DNA of 64,000 nucleotides from Hymenobacter polaris (GTDB lineage: Bacteria > Bacteroidota > Bacteroidia > Cytophagales > Hymenobacteraceae), in NCBI RefSeq assembly GCF_012927305.1, contig NZ_JABBGH010000001.1, positions 620,001 to 684,000 of the forward strand. The letters are read 5' to 3'. Both the position numbers and the translations under genes were made by a program. Positions within the stretch are counted from its first letter, which is position 1. Every line of letters begins with the position of its first letter. The notes beneath the pieces are model-generated. The model saw nothing but the letters and a program-made list of their open reading frames with translations, was not told the DNA's origin and searched no databases. Of the stretch, positions 53,156 to 62,359 are shown in pieces.

Positions 53156-54358
53156 ATGTCTTTTAATCCCTCTCTCTACGCCCTGGCGGGCGCCCTAGGG
53201 CTGCTCGCCGCCTGCAACTCGAAAGGCGGCGACGCTGCCCAAAAAGATGCGCCTGGCAAAGACAGCAAAGCCGCCGCCCCGGCCGCCCCCGCCAACCCCG
53301 ACCAGGTGGCCGTGAGCCAGGCCCAGGAAAAAGCGGCCGGCATTGTCCTAGGCACCTTCGAGCGCCAAAACATGACTACCGAGGTGCAGGCCAACGGCTC
53401 GGTGGAGGTGCCGCCCCAAAACCGGGTGTCCATCACGGCCATTATGGGTGGCTACGTGCAAGCGGTGGCCGTGCTGCCCGGCCAGCGCGTGGCGGCCGGC
53501 GCCACGGTAGCCACCCTGCGCTCGCCCGAGTACCTGACCATGCAGCAGAACTACCTTCAGAGCAAGGCTAAAGTGCGCTTTTTGGCCGAGGACTTGGAGC
53601 GCCAGCGCATTCTGGACGTGGAGGACGTGGGCGCCAAGCGCAAGCTGCAGCAGGCCCGCGCCGACTACGCCACCGAGCAGGCCACGCTGCGCGCCACGGC
53701 GGCCCAACTGCGGCTGCTTGGCATCTCGGTGGCCCGCCTCGACGCCACCGGGCAAATCGTGCCCAGCGTGGCGCTCACCACGCCCATCGCGGGCTACGTG
53801 AAGGCCGTCAACATCAACCCCGGCCAGTTTGTGAACCCCCAAGACGTGCTGGTGGAGGTGCTCAACCGCGACGACTTGCACCTGGAGCTGAAGGTGTTTG
53901 AGAAGGACGTAACCCAGGTGAAGCCCGGCCAGAAAATTCTGTTCAGGGTGCAGAATGCCAACCGCGACGAGGAGCTGACGGCCCGCGTTTTCTTGGTGGG
54001 CAAGGCCTTCGACGACGATGCCCGCACCGTGCGCGTGCACGCCCACCTCGAGCCCGAGCGGCGCGACTTGCTGCCCGGCCAGTTTGTGGCGGCGCGCATC
54101 CAAACGGCCGGCGCCAGGGTGCGCACCCTGCCCGAAGCGGCCCTCATCCAGGCCGGCGACCTGAGCTACATCTTCCGGCGCGTGGGCCAGGACTCGGGCC
54201 GCACGGTGTTTCGGCGGGTGCGGGTGCGCGCCGGCCAGCCCCAGCACGGCGACGTGGCCCTGACCGTGCTCGACCCGCTGCCCGACACCACCCAGCTGGT
54301 GCGCCGCGGCGCCTACTTTCTGGATGCCGAGCTGCGCAAAGGGGAGAGCGGCGACTAA
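53156..54358 (+). CDS. RND periplasmic adaptor (CzcB/CusB-like)
   Basis: A 400-aa membrane-fusion protein. The lipobox is LGLLAAC (Cys20), giving an inner-membrane lipoprotein. A low-complexity Ala/Pro/Lys linker follows (about 24-46). The lipoyl/barrel-sandwich halves are RVSITAIMGGYVQAVAVLPG and VALTTPIAGYVKAVNINPGQ, separated by a helical hairpin (about 127-190). A beta-barrel (about 235-310) and membrane-proximal domain follow. It starts 70 bp after the pump-channel fusion, so the operon encodes a full tripartite exporter in two polypeptides. Confidence 0.93.
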   Translation: MSFNPSLYALAGALGLLAACNSKGGDAAQKDAPGKDSKAAAPAAPANPDQVAVSQAQEKAAGIVLGTFERQNMTTEVQANGSVEVPPQNRVSITAIMGGYVQAVAVLPGQRVAAGATVATLRSPEYLTMQQNYLQSKAKVRFLAEDLERQRILDVEDVGAKRKLQQARADYATEQATLRATAAQLRLLGISVARLDATGQIVPSVALTTPIAGYVKAVNINPGQFVNPQDVLVEVLNRDDLHLELKVFEKDVTQVKPGQKILFRVQNANRDEELTARVFLVGKAFDDDARTVRVHAHLEPERRDLLPGQFVAARIQTAGARVRTLPEAALIQAGDLSYIFRRVGQDSGRTVFRRVRVRAGQPQHGDVALTVLDPLPDTTQLVRRGAYFLDAELRKGESGD

Positions 54359-54438
54359 GCGGCGCGGGTAGTGCTACGCAAACAAGCCAGGATAGCGGGC
54401 TACTTACGCTCAGGCTAGTAGGGGCGCGGCTGGTTGAG

Positions 54439-54465
54439 TTAAGCAAATTTTAAGGCAACTTGAAG
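54439..54465 (+). promoter_or_regulatory. TTAAG direct repeat, site 2
   Basis: TTAAGCAAATTTTAAG (54439-54454) plus TGAAG at 54461-54465 gives three half-sites with starts 11 bp apart. It lies 134 bp upstream of the PepSY-like gene. Same spacing and sequence as site 1. Confidence 0.65.
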
Positions 54466-54587
54466 CTAGCGACTGAGTATGGTAATGAGTTGATTTGCAA
54501 GAAGTAAATCGGGTGCCGCCAGCTGGCGGTTGGCGCTGGTGCCGGGCGGCGCTGGCCCGTACTTTTTCTCGCCTTGTGTTCTCGCCC

Positions 54588-55028
54588 ATGAAACTTGCCT
54601 ACCTACTAGCTGCCCTACTGAGCAGTGGGGCCGCCGGGGCCCAGCACCTGCCCGCCCGGCAGGTGCCCGCGCCCGCTGCCACGGCCTTTGCGCGCACTTT
54701 TCCGGCCGCTACCAACGTGAGGTGGCAGCAGGAGAATGCCACTTACACTGCCAGCTACGAGCTGCCCCAGGCGCCGGGCACGGCCGTGTTCGACGCCACC
54801 GGCGCGCTGCTCGAAACCCGCACAATTATCTCCGACCACCGCCTGCCGGCGCTGGCTCGTACCTACATGGCCGAGCAGTTTCCGCACCGCGAGGTAGACC
54901 AGATACTGCGCCTGGTGGATGCCGCGGGCACCGTCACCTACGCCGCGCAGGTGTGCCGCGGCAAAGCCCACGACTGCCAAACCACCTACTTCGACCAGGA
55001 CGGCCGGCCGCTGCGCAAGGAGCCCTAG
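54588..55028 (+). CDS. Exported PepSY-like (DUF2874) protein
   Basis: A 146-aa protein with a signal peptide (MKLAYLLAALLSSGAAGAQ). The mature part has two PepSY-like alpha/beta repeats: AATAFARTFPAATNVRWQQE with YTASYEL, and LARTYMAEQFPHREVDQILR with TYAAQV. These match the BLIP-like DUF2874 fold frequent beside two-component systems of Bacteroidota. A role in periplasmic sensing is plausible. The ATG at 54588 is chosen over an upstream in-frame start that lacks a signal peptide. It overlaps the convergent kinase gene by 4 bp. Confidence 0.8.
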   Translation: MKLAYLLAALLSSGAAGAQHLPARQVPAPAATAFARTFPAATNVRWQQENATYTASYELPQAPGTAVFDATGALLETRTIISDHRLPALARTYMAEQFPHREVDQILRLVDAAGTVTYAAQVCRGKAHDCQTTYFDQDGRPLRKEP

Positions 55029-56416
55029 GCCCCCAGCGGGAAGCGGAGCGTGAACGTGGTGCCGTGGCCCAGCTCGCTTTCCACCCCTAGGCCCACGCCG
55101 AGCAGCGCGCAGGCCTTGGCCACGATGGAGAGCCCTAGGCCACTGCCGGAAATGTGCTTGTGGGCCAGTGAGTTGGACCGGAAGAGGGGCTTAAAGATAT
55201 TATCCAGGTCGTGGCGCGCGATGCCGATGCCCTGGTCGGCCACGGTGCACACCAGCTGCCCGGCGCTGGCCGCCAGCCCCACGGCAATGGTTGACTCGAC
55301 GGGCGAATACTTCACGGCGTTGCTGAGCACGTTATCCAAGATGAGGCCGGTTAAAAACGGGTCGGTGGTAACGAGCGCATCGGCACCGGGGGCGTCTGCC
55401 ACGGCCACGCGAATGCGCTTGGCGGCCAAACTCAGGCGGTGGCGGTGCAGCACCTCGTGCACGCACGCCAGCAAACTCAGCTCTTGGCTGGCGCTGCCCT
55501 GGGCGTGGTTCTCGAAGCGGGCCAGCAGCAGCAGCTGCTCGACCAGGTGCGTGAGGCGGTCGATTTCCTGAATGCCCAGCTGGATGTGCGCCTCGTACTC
55601 GGCCGGCGTGCGCGGCTTGCGCACCAGCACTTCGAGCGTGCCCCGGAGCACGGCCAGCGGCGTGCGCAGCTCGTGCGAGGCATCGGCGGTGAACTGCTTT
55701 TCGCGCTCCACGGCCTGCTCGATGCGCGCCAGCAGGCGGTTAATGGCACTGGCCAGCGTGTGCAGCTCATCGGGCCGGGCCGGCAGGGCAATGCGCTCGG
55801 CCAGGTTGCTGCGCGTGATGCGGTTGGTGGTGGCCGTAATCTGGGCAATGGGCGCGATGCTGCGCCCGGCCAGCAGCCGCGCGCTGGCAAACAACGCCAG
55901 CAGCACCACCGGAAACGAGGCCAGCAGCGCCAGCCGCAGGCTAGCCAGCACGTGCTGCGCGGCCTCCGACGAGATGCCCGCCAGCAGGTAGGCCGCCGGC
56001 CGGCCTTCGCGCAGCACCGGCACCTGCACCTGCCGAATGGCCTGGCCCCGCAGCGTGGAGTTGAGCGGCGCGCGGCCGGTGGCGGGGTCGGCCAGCGTCA
56101 GCTGGTCGCCCAGCAGGTTGGGCGAGCGGTCGAGCAAGTGGCCGCGCAGGTCCATGACCTGAATGAAGACGGGGTTGACTTGCACCTCGCGGTGCTCGCG
56201 CTCCTGCCACTCCTCCTTGTTGGCAAAGCGGATGAGCCGGCCGTCGCCGGTTAGCTCGCCCATGTGCTTGGCGGCCTCGAAGCGCAGGTTGGCGTCGAGG
56301 TCGGTATACACCTGGTGGTGCACCACGCCAAACACTACCAGGTAGGCCGCCAGTATCAGGGCGGCCGTGGTGAGCACATAGTACAAGGCAATCCGGTCTT
56401 TGAAAGGTAAGCTCAT
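55025..56416 (-). CDS. Sensor histidine kinase (CusS-like)
   Basis: A 463-aa kinase. Two TM helices (about residues 10-32 and 160-182) flank a 125-residue periplasmic domain. HAMP follows (about 184-236), then the H-box SHELRTPLAV with His248, an N-box (LDNVLSNAVKYSP), G1 (VADQGIGI) and G2 (GSGLGLSIV). The layout matches heavy-metal sensor kinases of the CusS/CzcS type. It lies 28 bp after the response regulator gene on the same strand, so the two are one operon and a cognate pair. Placed next to the pump, it probably senses periplasmic metal. Confidence 0.92.
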   Translation of the reverse strand: MSLPFKDRIALYYVLTTAALILAAYLVVFGVVHHQVYTDLDANLRFEAAKHMGELTGDGRLIRFANKEEWQEREHREVQVNPVFIQVMDLRGHLLDRSPNLLGDQLTLADPATGRAPLNSTLRGQAIRQVQVPVLREGRPAAYLLAGISSEAAQHVLASLRLALLASFPVVLLALFASARLLAGRSIAPIAQITATTNRITRSNLAERIALPARPDELHTLASAINRLLARIEQAVEREKQFTADASHELRTPLAVLRGTLEVLVRKPRTPAEYEAHIQLGIQEIDRLTHLVEQLLLLARFENHAQGSASQELSLLACVHEVLHRHRLSLAAKRIRVAVADAPGADALVTTDPFLTGLILDNVLSNAVKYSPVESTIAVGLAASAGQLVCTVADQGIGIARHDLDNIFKPLFRSNSLAHKHISGSGLGLSIVAKACALLGVGLGVESELGHGTTFTLRFPLGA

Positions 56417-56444
56417 GGCTAAGGGGCTAGGGCCGGGCGGCTGC

Positions 56445-57110
56445 TTAGTCGCGGGCTACGTAGCCAATGCCGCGAATGGTTTGCAGGTACTCATCTTCCT
56501 TGCTGAGCTTGAGCTTCTTGCGCAGCGCCGTCATGTACACGTCAATCACGCTCGTGCTGTACTCGAAGTGAATGTCCCACACGTGCTCGATAATGCTTTG
56601 GCGGCGGCACACCTTGCCCTTGTGGCGCAGCAGGTATTCGAGCAGCGCAAACTCTTTTTGGGTAAGCGCGATTTCCTCGCCGTCGCGGTGCACCTGGTGG
56701 GTGGCCACGTTCAGCACGATGGGGCCCACCGCGAAGCGCTCGGCGGGCTCGGCGGCCGGCCGCAGCTGCACCCGAATGCGCTCGAGCAGCTCCTGGAAGT
56801 GGAAGGGCTTCTTGATGTAGTCGTTGGCGCCCGCCTGCAAGCCAGCCACGGTATCGGCCACGGTGTCCTTCGAGGTAAGAAAAATGAGGGGGGTGCCGAC
56901 GCGGGCCGCCCGCAGCTGCTGGCACACCTCCAGGCCCGTTAGGCCGGGCAGCATCCAGTCTACCAGCAACAGGCTGAAGGCTTGCTGCTGGGCCAGGGCC
57001 AGGCCTTCGGGGCCGGTGGTGGCCACGGTCACCGTAAACGCTTCTTCTTCCAGGCCTTGCTTTAGAAAGCGGGCAATGCCGGGCTCATCCTCAATAACCA
57101 GTAGCTGCAT
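56445..57110 (-). CDS. OmpR/PhoB-type response regulator (CusR-like)
   Basis: A 221-aa regulator. The receiver domain has Asp51 (LLVDWMLPGLTG), the acidic pair Glu7/Asp8 and Lys in YIKKPFHF. The C-terminal winged helix (about 125-221) has LTQKEFALLEYLLRHKGKV and IDVYMTALRKKL, as expected for PhoB/OmpR types. It precedes and is co-transcribed with the kinase. Such regulators bind tandem direct repeats about 11 bp apart, exactly the spacing of the TTAAG repeats near this locus. The ATG at 57108-57110 starts at the first beta strand. Confidence 0.94.
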   Translation of the reverse strand: MQLLVIEDEPGIARFLKQGLEEEAFTVTVATTGPEGLALAQQQAFSLLLVDWMLPGLTGLEVCQQLRAARVGTPLIFLTSKDTVADTVAGLQAGANDYIKKPFHFQELLERIRVQLRPAAEPAERFAVGPIVLNVATHQVHRDGEEIALTQKEFALLEYLLRHKGKVCRRQSIIEHVWDIHFEYSTSVIDVYMTALRKKLKLSKEDEYLQTIRGIGYVARD

Positions 57111-57226
57111 GGGAAATAAAACGGGCGCGGCGGCAGGGGGCACCCGCGCCAAAAGGAAGCGGGCCGGGGTGGCCCAACCCGTGGGCCTAGGCCCTGAACG
57201 CGGAAACAGGCGCCGGCGGCCGAGTC

Positions 57227-57264
57227 TTAAGCTGATTTTAAGATGGGCTTAAGCAAAGCCTAAG
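57227..57264 (+). promoter_or_regulatory. TTAAG direct repeat, site 3 (four units)
   Basis: TTAAG starts at 57227, 57238 and 57249, and CTAAG at 57260, so the period is exactly 11 bp over four units. It lies between the regulator/kinase operon (start 57110, minus) and the dps-like gene (start 57354, plus), so it could control either or both. Confidence 0.7.
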
Positions 57265-57353
57265 GCGGGGGTTCGTTGAAGCCCCATTCTCTCTCCCAGG
57301 CAGCCAGCGTACCCGCCCGCGGCTCAGGCTGACGCTTTCTTTTCCCAGTTTTT

Positions 57354-58019
57354 ATGAAAGTTACCTTATTGGTGGCGGCCAGTGCGCTGTTTGCTTGTGC
57401 GGCCACCCAGCAGGCTCAGGCCCAGCGCCGCAACGGCCAGAATACGGCCCCCGCGCCCGCGCCCATCTCCAACACCTCGACCACGCCGGTAAACACCGAT
57501 ACGCCGCCGCCCGGTGAGAGCAACGGCCGCCTCGACTACCGAAACCCCGCCGCCGACGACCTCGTGGCCCTCGATGCCAGCAAGCGCCAGACCGTGGCCG
57601 ATGACCTCGAAGCCACCGTGGTGGAGCTGCTGGAGCTGTACCACGATACCAAGCAAAGCCACTGGAACCTGCGCGGCCCGCTCTACCTCAGCCTCCACGA
57701 GCAGCTGCAAGACAACGCCTCGCTCTACCTCAAGTACGCCGACATCCTGGCCGAGCGCTCGCTGCAAATCGGCCGCCCCATCGACGGGCGCACCAGCGTC
57801 GTCACGGCCAATGCCAACCTCGGTGGCTACCCCGGCGGCTACCTCTCCGATAAGCAGGTGCTCATCCTGCTCGACGAGCGCATCAACACCGTGTCCAAGC
57901 GCGTGCGCGAGCGCATCGCCCACCTCGACAACATCGATGCCGTGACCAGCAACCAGCTTCAGGACCTGGACTACTACCTCGACAAACACGTGTGGAAGTT
58001 CCGCGTGATGCAGCAATAA
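57354..58019 (+). CDS. Exported Dps-like ferritin
   Basis: A 221-aa protein. Residues 1-24 look like a signal peptide (MKVTLLVAASALFACAATQQ...), then a Pro/Thr/Asn-rich linker to about residue 65, then a Dps four-helix domain. The inter-subunit ferroxidase ligands are present with the correct spacing: His103 (SHWNLRG), His115 (SLHEQL), Asp130 and Glu134 (ADILAER); offsets of 12, 15 and 4 match His31, His43, Asp58 and Glu62 of the Listeria protein. Dps proteins are normally cytoplasmic, so a signal peptide is unusual. A lipobox-like LFAC (Cys15) is a second possibility. The TTAAG repeat lies upstream. Confidence 0.85.
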   Translation: MKVTLLVAASALFACAATQQAQAQRRNGQNTAPAPAPISNTSTTPVNTDTPPPGESNGRLDYRNPAADDLVALDASKRQTVADDLEATVVELLELYHDTKQSHWNLRGPLYLSLHEQLQDNASLYLKYADILAERSLQIGRPIDGRTSVVTANANLGGYPGGYLSDKQVLILLDERINTVSKRVRERIAHLDNIDAVTSNQLQDLDYYLDKHVWKFRVMQQ

Positions 58020-58086
58020 CAACACTGGCCTAGCTATTCTTCACACGCTGAAAACAAACCTAGCCCTTAGGGGCGCTCCGCTCCTT

Positions 58087-58129
58087 AAACCCCCGGTTTT
58101 TCGCATTGCGCGGCGGCCGGGGGTTTTTT
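58087..58129 (+). terminator. Terminator after the dps-like gene
   Basis: AAACCCCCGG (58087-58096) pairs with CCGGGGGTTT (58117-58126), followed by more T. The loop is long (about 20 bp). Confidence 0.8.
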
Positions 58130-58210
58130 GCTGCAGCCTAGCGCTTAGTCAAGCTCAGTAGCGTCGCCTCATAGTAGCGCCTGGCTGGACACTTGGCTAC
58201 TAGGCCGACG

Positions 58211-58276
58211 CCAAAAGGCCCCTAGGACTTCCCTCGCCCGCAAAGAGGTAGGAGGGAAACCCTAGGGGCCTTTTGG
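58211..58276. terminator. Long hairpin downstream of the catalase gene
   Basis: Perfect 16-bp arms CCAAAAGGCCCCTAGG (58211-58226) and CCTAGGGGCCTTTTGG (58261-58276), with additional CTTCCCTC/GAGGGAA pairing inside. It starts 14 bp past the catalase stop. A T-run is lacking, so it may stabilise the 3' end rather than terminate on its own. Confidence 0.6.
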
Positions 58277-58289
58277 CATTTAAGAGAAC

Positions 58290-60482
58290 CTAGGCGGGCA
58301 CGGCCTCCAGCTCGCGGCTGAAGAAGCGATGCTGCTTGATGGCGGTGGCAAACTCTTCGGCTAGCTCGGCCACGTCAGTGCTGTCGCTGGTTACCACGCC
58401 CTCGGCATCTAGAATGCCCTCGGCGCCGGGGTAGGCAGCGGCTTGCAGTAGCTCCACGCCTTCGGCCGAGGCGGCCAGGGGCTTGCAGTGGCGGAAAGCC
58501 TCGTTGACGAAGCGCACGGCGTCAAAGTCTTGCTTAAGCTTGCGCACGCTTTGGGCGCCGGCGGCCACGTATACAGCATCGAATAGGGCCGATGAGGTGC
58601 TTTGGAACGTCCAGTTAATCAGGATTTCCTCACCGCCCTTGCCCTTGAGCGTACCCAGGTGGGTAGCGACAATGGCCGTTTGAGCCCCTTGCTCCATAAA
58701 GGTTTTCATTAGCTCGCTAATGGCGGCCACGTCGGCACCGTCGGTGGCCAGAATGGCAATCTGGCGGGTTTTTACGCTGCCCTTGTCCTGGTTGATGGGG
58801 CTGTCAGCGGCTAGGCTCAGGTGGGGCGAGCTGCCCACGTTATCCTTGGCTGGGGCCGACTGGAAATCGGCCGCTTTGTCGTCGGCCCCGATGGCGCCGT
58901 AGTTGAGCTGCATACCTTCTGTGGAAGGCACGTCCATGCCCAGGCCCTCAGCCACGCGGCTGGCCAGGTCGTGGTCTACCTGGGTTAGCTGCGCCAGCGT
59001 GCGCTCCCTAATCCACGGGGTTTGCACGTGGCTCAGCTCAAAGCGCAGAGCCTTGACGATGTGCGCCTTTTCGGGCTCACTCTGACTGTTCCAGAACAGG
59101 CGGGCCTGGCTGTAGAAGTCAATGAAGCTCTTGCTACGGCGCCGAATCTTGGGGCCTTCTACGCGCTCATACACCGACGAGAAGCCGCCTTCGCTCTGCG
59201 GGGCTTGCTTGGGGTACTGGTCGTTGAGCAGGTTAGGGCCGTAAGCCACCTGGCCCTTGTTGATAGTCTGGCGCATGTGGCCGTCGCGCTGGTTGTTGTG
59301 CACGGGGGCCAGCGAGCGGTTAATCGGAATCTCGTGGAAGTTGGGGCCCCCTAGGCGCTTGAGCTGGGTGTCGAGGTACGAAAACAGGCGGCCTTGCAGC
59401 AACGGGTCGTTCGAGAAGTCGATGCCCGGCACGATGTGGCTGAGGCAGAATGCCACCTGCTCGGTTTCGGCAAAGTAGTTGTCTACGTTGCGGTTAAGCA
59501 CCATTTTGCCAATCAGTTGCACCGGCACCAGCTCCTCGGGAATGAGTTTGGTGGCGTCCAGCAGGTCGAAGTCGAACTTGTGCTCGTCCTCTTCCTCTAC
59601 TACCTGCACGCCCAGTTCCCACTCGGGGTAGGCGCCCATCTCGATGTTGGCCCACAAGTCGCGACGGTGAAAATCCTGGTCCTTGCCCGAAATCTGCTGG
59701 GCCTCGTCCCACAATACTGAGTGCGTACCGAGCTTGGGCTTCCAGTGAAACTTTACGAAGCGCCACTTGCCTTCGGCGTTTACGAAGCGGAAGGTGTGCA
59801 CCCCAAAGCCCTCCATCATGCGCAGGCTGCGCGGCAGAGCGCGGTCGCTCATCGCCCACAGCAGCATGTGGGTGGCTTCGGGGTTGGCCGAAATAAAGTC
59901 GTAAAACGTATCGTGGGCCGAGGCGCCCTGCGGAATCTCGTTGTGTGGCTCTGGCTTCACGGCGTGAATGAAGTCAGGAAACTTAATCGAGTCCTGGATA
60001 AAGAACACCGGCATGTTGTTGCCCACCAGGTCATACACGCCCTCCTGGGTGTAAAACTTCACCGCAAAGCCGCGCACGTCGCGGGCCAAGTCGCTAGCGC
60101 CGCGCGAGCCGGCCACCGTGGAGAAGCGCGTAAATACCGGCGTCACCACGCCGGGCTGCAGAAAGTGGGCCTTGGTCAGGTGTGTGGCGTTGCCGTAGGC
60201 TTCGAAGTAGCCGTGGGCCGCCACGCCGCGGGCGTGCACCACGCGCTCGGGAATGCGCTCGTGGTCGAAGTGGGTCATCTTCTCGCGGAAGAGGAAATCC
60301 TCCAGCAGCGAGGGGCCGCGCTCGCCGCCCTTCAGCGAGTTCTGGTCGTCGTTGACGCGCAGGCCTTGATTACTGGTGAGGTACTTGCCGTAGCCGTCGT
60401 CGCGGTTTTTGGCCATTTCTTCGGTTTTGGGGTTGCTCACCGCATCTTCGTGGGTTTGCTTGCCTAGGGGTTTGTCGGACAT
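58290..60482 (-). CDS. katE: Large-subunit (clade 2) catalase
   Basis: A 730-aa haem catalase that splits hydrogen peroxide. The active-site His lies in [16 protein letters not shown] (about residues 79-94), the distal Asn in [13 protein letters not shown], and the proximal Tyr in [15 protein letters not shown]. The C-terminal about 150 residues form a DJ-1/PfpI-like flavodoxin domain (from [16 protein letters not shown]), the mark of HPII-type large catalases. The N-terminal extension of about 50 residues also fits. It lies next to the Dps-like gene on the opposite strand, so both peroxide defences are neighbours. Confidence 0.96.
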   Translation of the reverse strand: MSDKPLGKQTHEDAVSNPKTEEMAKNRDDGYGKYLTSNQGLRVNDDQNSLKGGERGPSLLEDFLFREKMTHFDHERIPERVVHARGVAAHGYFEAYGNATHLTKAHFLQPGVVTPVFTRFSTVAGSRGASDLARDVRGFAVKFYTQEGVYDLVGNNMPVFFIQDSIKFPDFIHAVKPEPHNEIPQGASAHDTFYDFISANPEATHMLLWAMSDRALPRSLRMMEGFGVHTFRFVNAEGKWRFVKFHWKPKLGTHSVLWDEAQQISGKDQDFHRRDLWANIEMGAYPEWELGVQVVEEEDEHKFDFDLLDATKLIPEELVPVQLIGKMVLNRNVDNYFAETEQVAFCLSHIVPGIDFSNDPLLQGRLFSYLDTQLKRLGGPNFHEIPINRSLAPVHNNQRDGHMRQTINKGQVAYGPNLLNDQYPKQAPQSEGGFSSVYERVEGPKIRRRSKSFIDFYSQARLFWNSQSEPEKAHIVKALRFELSHVQTPWIRERTLAQLTQVDHDLASRVAEGLGMDVPSTEGMQLNYGAIGADDKAADFQSAPAKDNVGSSPHLSLAADSPINQDKGSVKTRQIAILATDGADVAAISELMKTFMEQGAQTAIVATHLGTLKGKGGEEILINWTFQSTSSALFDAVYVAAGAQSVRKLKQDFDAVRFVNEAFRHCKPLAASAEGVELLQAAAYPGAEGILDAEGVVTSDSTDVAELAEEFATAIKQHRFFSRELEAVPA

Positions 60483-60824
60483 AAAAAGGGAATGGAAAAG
60501 GGAAACTTACCGGTAATGCGCTAAGTGGCTGGCCGCCAGCTAAGCGAGTTAAAAAGCCAGTTTATATAAGCGAGTAGCTATGTTTTTATAGCTTACCCAT
60601 ACGCTAGACTACCGGCCGCGGCCGCCTTTCTTTCTTAAAATTTCCTAATAAAACCCAGTATTCAGGCGTAGTCCAGCGGGTCGGGTCTACCTTTCATTTA
60701 GTTACTGCCTCTTAGGGGTGGCCGAAATTTTAGTTGCCTGCGCGTAGGGGTGGCCGGCCAGCTGGGTATTCACTCGTTAGCCGGCCCCGTGCGGGCGGCT
60801 TTGTTCGTTGTTTCATTCGTTGCT
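60483..60824. other. Divergent gap between katE and the thioredoxin operon
   Basis: No gene is seen. The part next to katE is AT-rich (TTTATATAAG, TTTTTATAG) and likely holds its promoter. A small GGCTGG/CCAGC hairpin lies at about 60527-60541. A TACCTTTC at 60690-60697 is one base off the -7 box for the plus-strand operon. Confidence 0.5.
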
Positions 60825-61274
60825 ATGCGTTATACTCTGCTTGTTGGCCTAGCCCTGGCTACTGCGCCAGTTCTGGCCCAAACGGCCCCCGTTTGGAACA
60901 CGTCGCTGCCCGCGGCCCTAGCCCAGGCCCAGGCCACGCAAAAGCCGGTGCTGGCCGTGTTTTCGGGCTCCGACTGGTGCAAGCCCTGCATGCAGCTCAA
61001 GCAGGAGGTGTTCGACCAGCCCGAGTTTGCGCAGTTTGCCCAGGACAAGCTGGTGCTGGCTCGCTTCGACTTTCCGCGCAACAAGAAAAACCGCCTCGAC
61101 CCCGCCCAAACCAAGCTGAGCGAAGCCGCGGCGGCCCAGCTCAACCGGGAAGGCGCGTTTCCGGCCGTGGTGCTGCTCTCGCCCCAGGGCCAGGTGCTGG
61201 CCCGCACCGGCTACCGCCCCGGCGGGGCCAGTGCCTTCGATGCCTACCTCACGCAGCTGCTGGCTAAGCGATGA
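60825..61274 (+). CDS. Exported thioredoxin-fold protein
   Basis: A 149-aa protein with a signal peptide (residues 1-19, ending PVLAQ). The active-site motif is SDWCKPCMQL (Cys52, Cys55), and the cis-Pro motif appears as AFPAVVLLSP. It resembles the thioredoxin_7/DUF255-like periplasmic proteins rather than TlpA. It is the first gene of a tight four-gene operon: its stop overlaps the ApbE start (ATGA at 61271-61274). A role in reducing a Cys-containing partner such as the DUF4266 lipoprotein is inference. Confidence 0.9.
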   Translation: MRYTLLVGLALATAPVLAQTAPVWNTSLPAALAQAQATQKPVLAVFSGSDWCKPCMQLKQEVFDQPEFAQFAQDKLVLARFDFPRNKKNRLDPAQTKLSEAAAAQLNREGAFPAVVLLSPQGQVLARTGYRPGGASAFDAYLTQLLAKR

Positions 61275-62359
61275 GCCCAATAGCAGACCCGCGCACCCGG
61301 CACTGGGCGGGCTCGGGGCTGCTGGCCCTGGCCCTGCTGCTGATGGCGGCCAGGCTGCGGCCGGCGCAGGCCCCGCCCACCCGCGCCCGCGCCTACACCC
61401 GTGCGGCCCACCTCATGGGTTCGCAGTTCACCTTCACCGCCGTGAGCAGCGACGACTCGCTGGCCTGGCGGGCGCTGCGCGCCGGCCTGCGCGAAACTCA
61501 GCGCATCGACCACCTTTGCTCGTACTGGGATTCGACGTCGCAGGTGGTGAAAATCAACCAGCTAGCTGGCATCCGGCCGGTGGTGGTCGACCAAGAGGTG
61601 TACGACCTTATTCAGCGCACGCTAAAAATAGCGGCGCTCAGCGGCGGCGCGTTCGATATCACGTTTGCCAGCGGAGACAAGATTTATAAATTTGACCGGC
61701 TGGCGCACCCTAGCCTGCCCGACTCGGCCACGGTGCGCCGGTCGGTGCGGCGCATTGGCTGGCAGAAGGTGCAGCTAAATGCGGCCGCGCACTCGGTGTA
61801 TTTGCCCGAAAAGGGGATGCGCATCAACTTGGCCGGCATCTTGCAGGGCTACGGCGTGCGCCGGGCTTCGGAGGTGATGAAGCGCCTGGGCATTGCGGGC
61901 GGACTGCTGAACGGCTCGGGCGACGTGTACTGCTGGGGCCGCCAGCCCGACGGTAGCCAGTGGCGCATTGCCATCGGCGACCCGGCCCGGCCCCGCACCG
62001 TGTCGTCGTGGCTCACGGTGAGCGACTTGGCCGTCGTCACGGCCGGCAACTACGAGCAGTACTTCACGGTGGGCGGCCGCTACTACGGCCACATCATCAA
62101 CCCCCACACCGGCTACCCGGCCACGGGGCTGCGCTCGGTCACCATCATCTGCCCCGACGTGGAGCTGGCCGACGCCCTCGACGACGCCGTGTTCGTGCTC
62201 GGCCCCACCGAGGGCCTAGGCCTGATAAACCGCCTGAAGGGCGTGAGCGCTACCGTGATAACCGACGACGGCCAAACGCTGGTTTCCAAGGGCTTGCAAC
62301 TCAACTCGTACCACAGCGCGGCCCCGGCGGCCGCGGTTTCCCCGCCGTCCAATCCATGA
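61271..62359 (+). CDS. apbE: FAD:protein FMN transferase (ApbE)
   Basis: A 362-aa protein. An N-terminal hydrophobic stretch (about residues 15-28) exports or anchors it. ApbE attaches FMN to a Thr or Ser of a target protein by a phosphoester bond, using FAD. Motifs seen are HLMGSQFTFTA, INLAGILQGYGV (family NLGGIAKGYA variant), GLLNGSGDVYCWG and NPHTGYPATGLRSVTI with DALDDAVFVLGPTEG (the metal-site Asp/Thr region). The gene is overlapped at both ends by the thioredoxin and DUF4266 genes. The flavinylated target is not obvious in the window. Confidence 0.92.
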   Translation: MSPIADPRTRHWAGSGLLALALLLMAARLRPAQAPPTRARAYTRAAHLMGSQFTFTAVSSDDSLAWRALRAGLRETQRIDHLCSYWDSTSQVVKINQLAGIRPVVVDQEVYDLIQRTLKIAALSGGAFDITFASGDKIYKFDRLAHPSLPDSATVRRSVRRIGWQKVQLNAAAHSVYLPEKGMRINLAGILQGYGVRRASEVMKRLGIAGGLLNGSGDVYCWGRQPDGSQWRIAIGDPARPRTVSSWLTVSDLAVVTAGNYEQYFTVGGRYYGHIINPHTGYPATGLRSVTIICPDVELADALDDAVFVLGPTEGLGLINRLKGVSATVITDDGQTLVSKGLQLNSYHSAAPAAAVSPPSNP

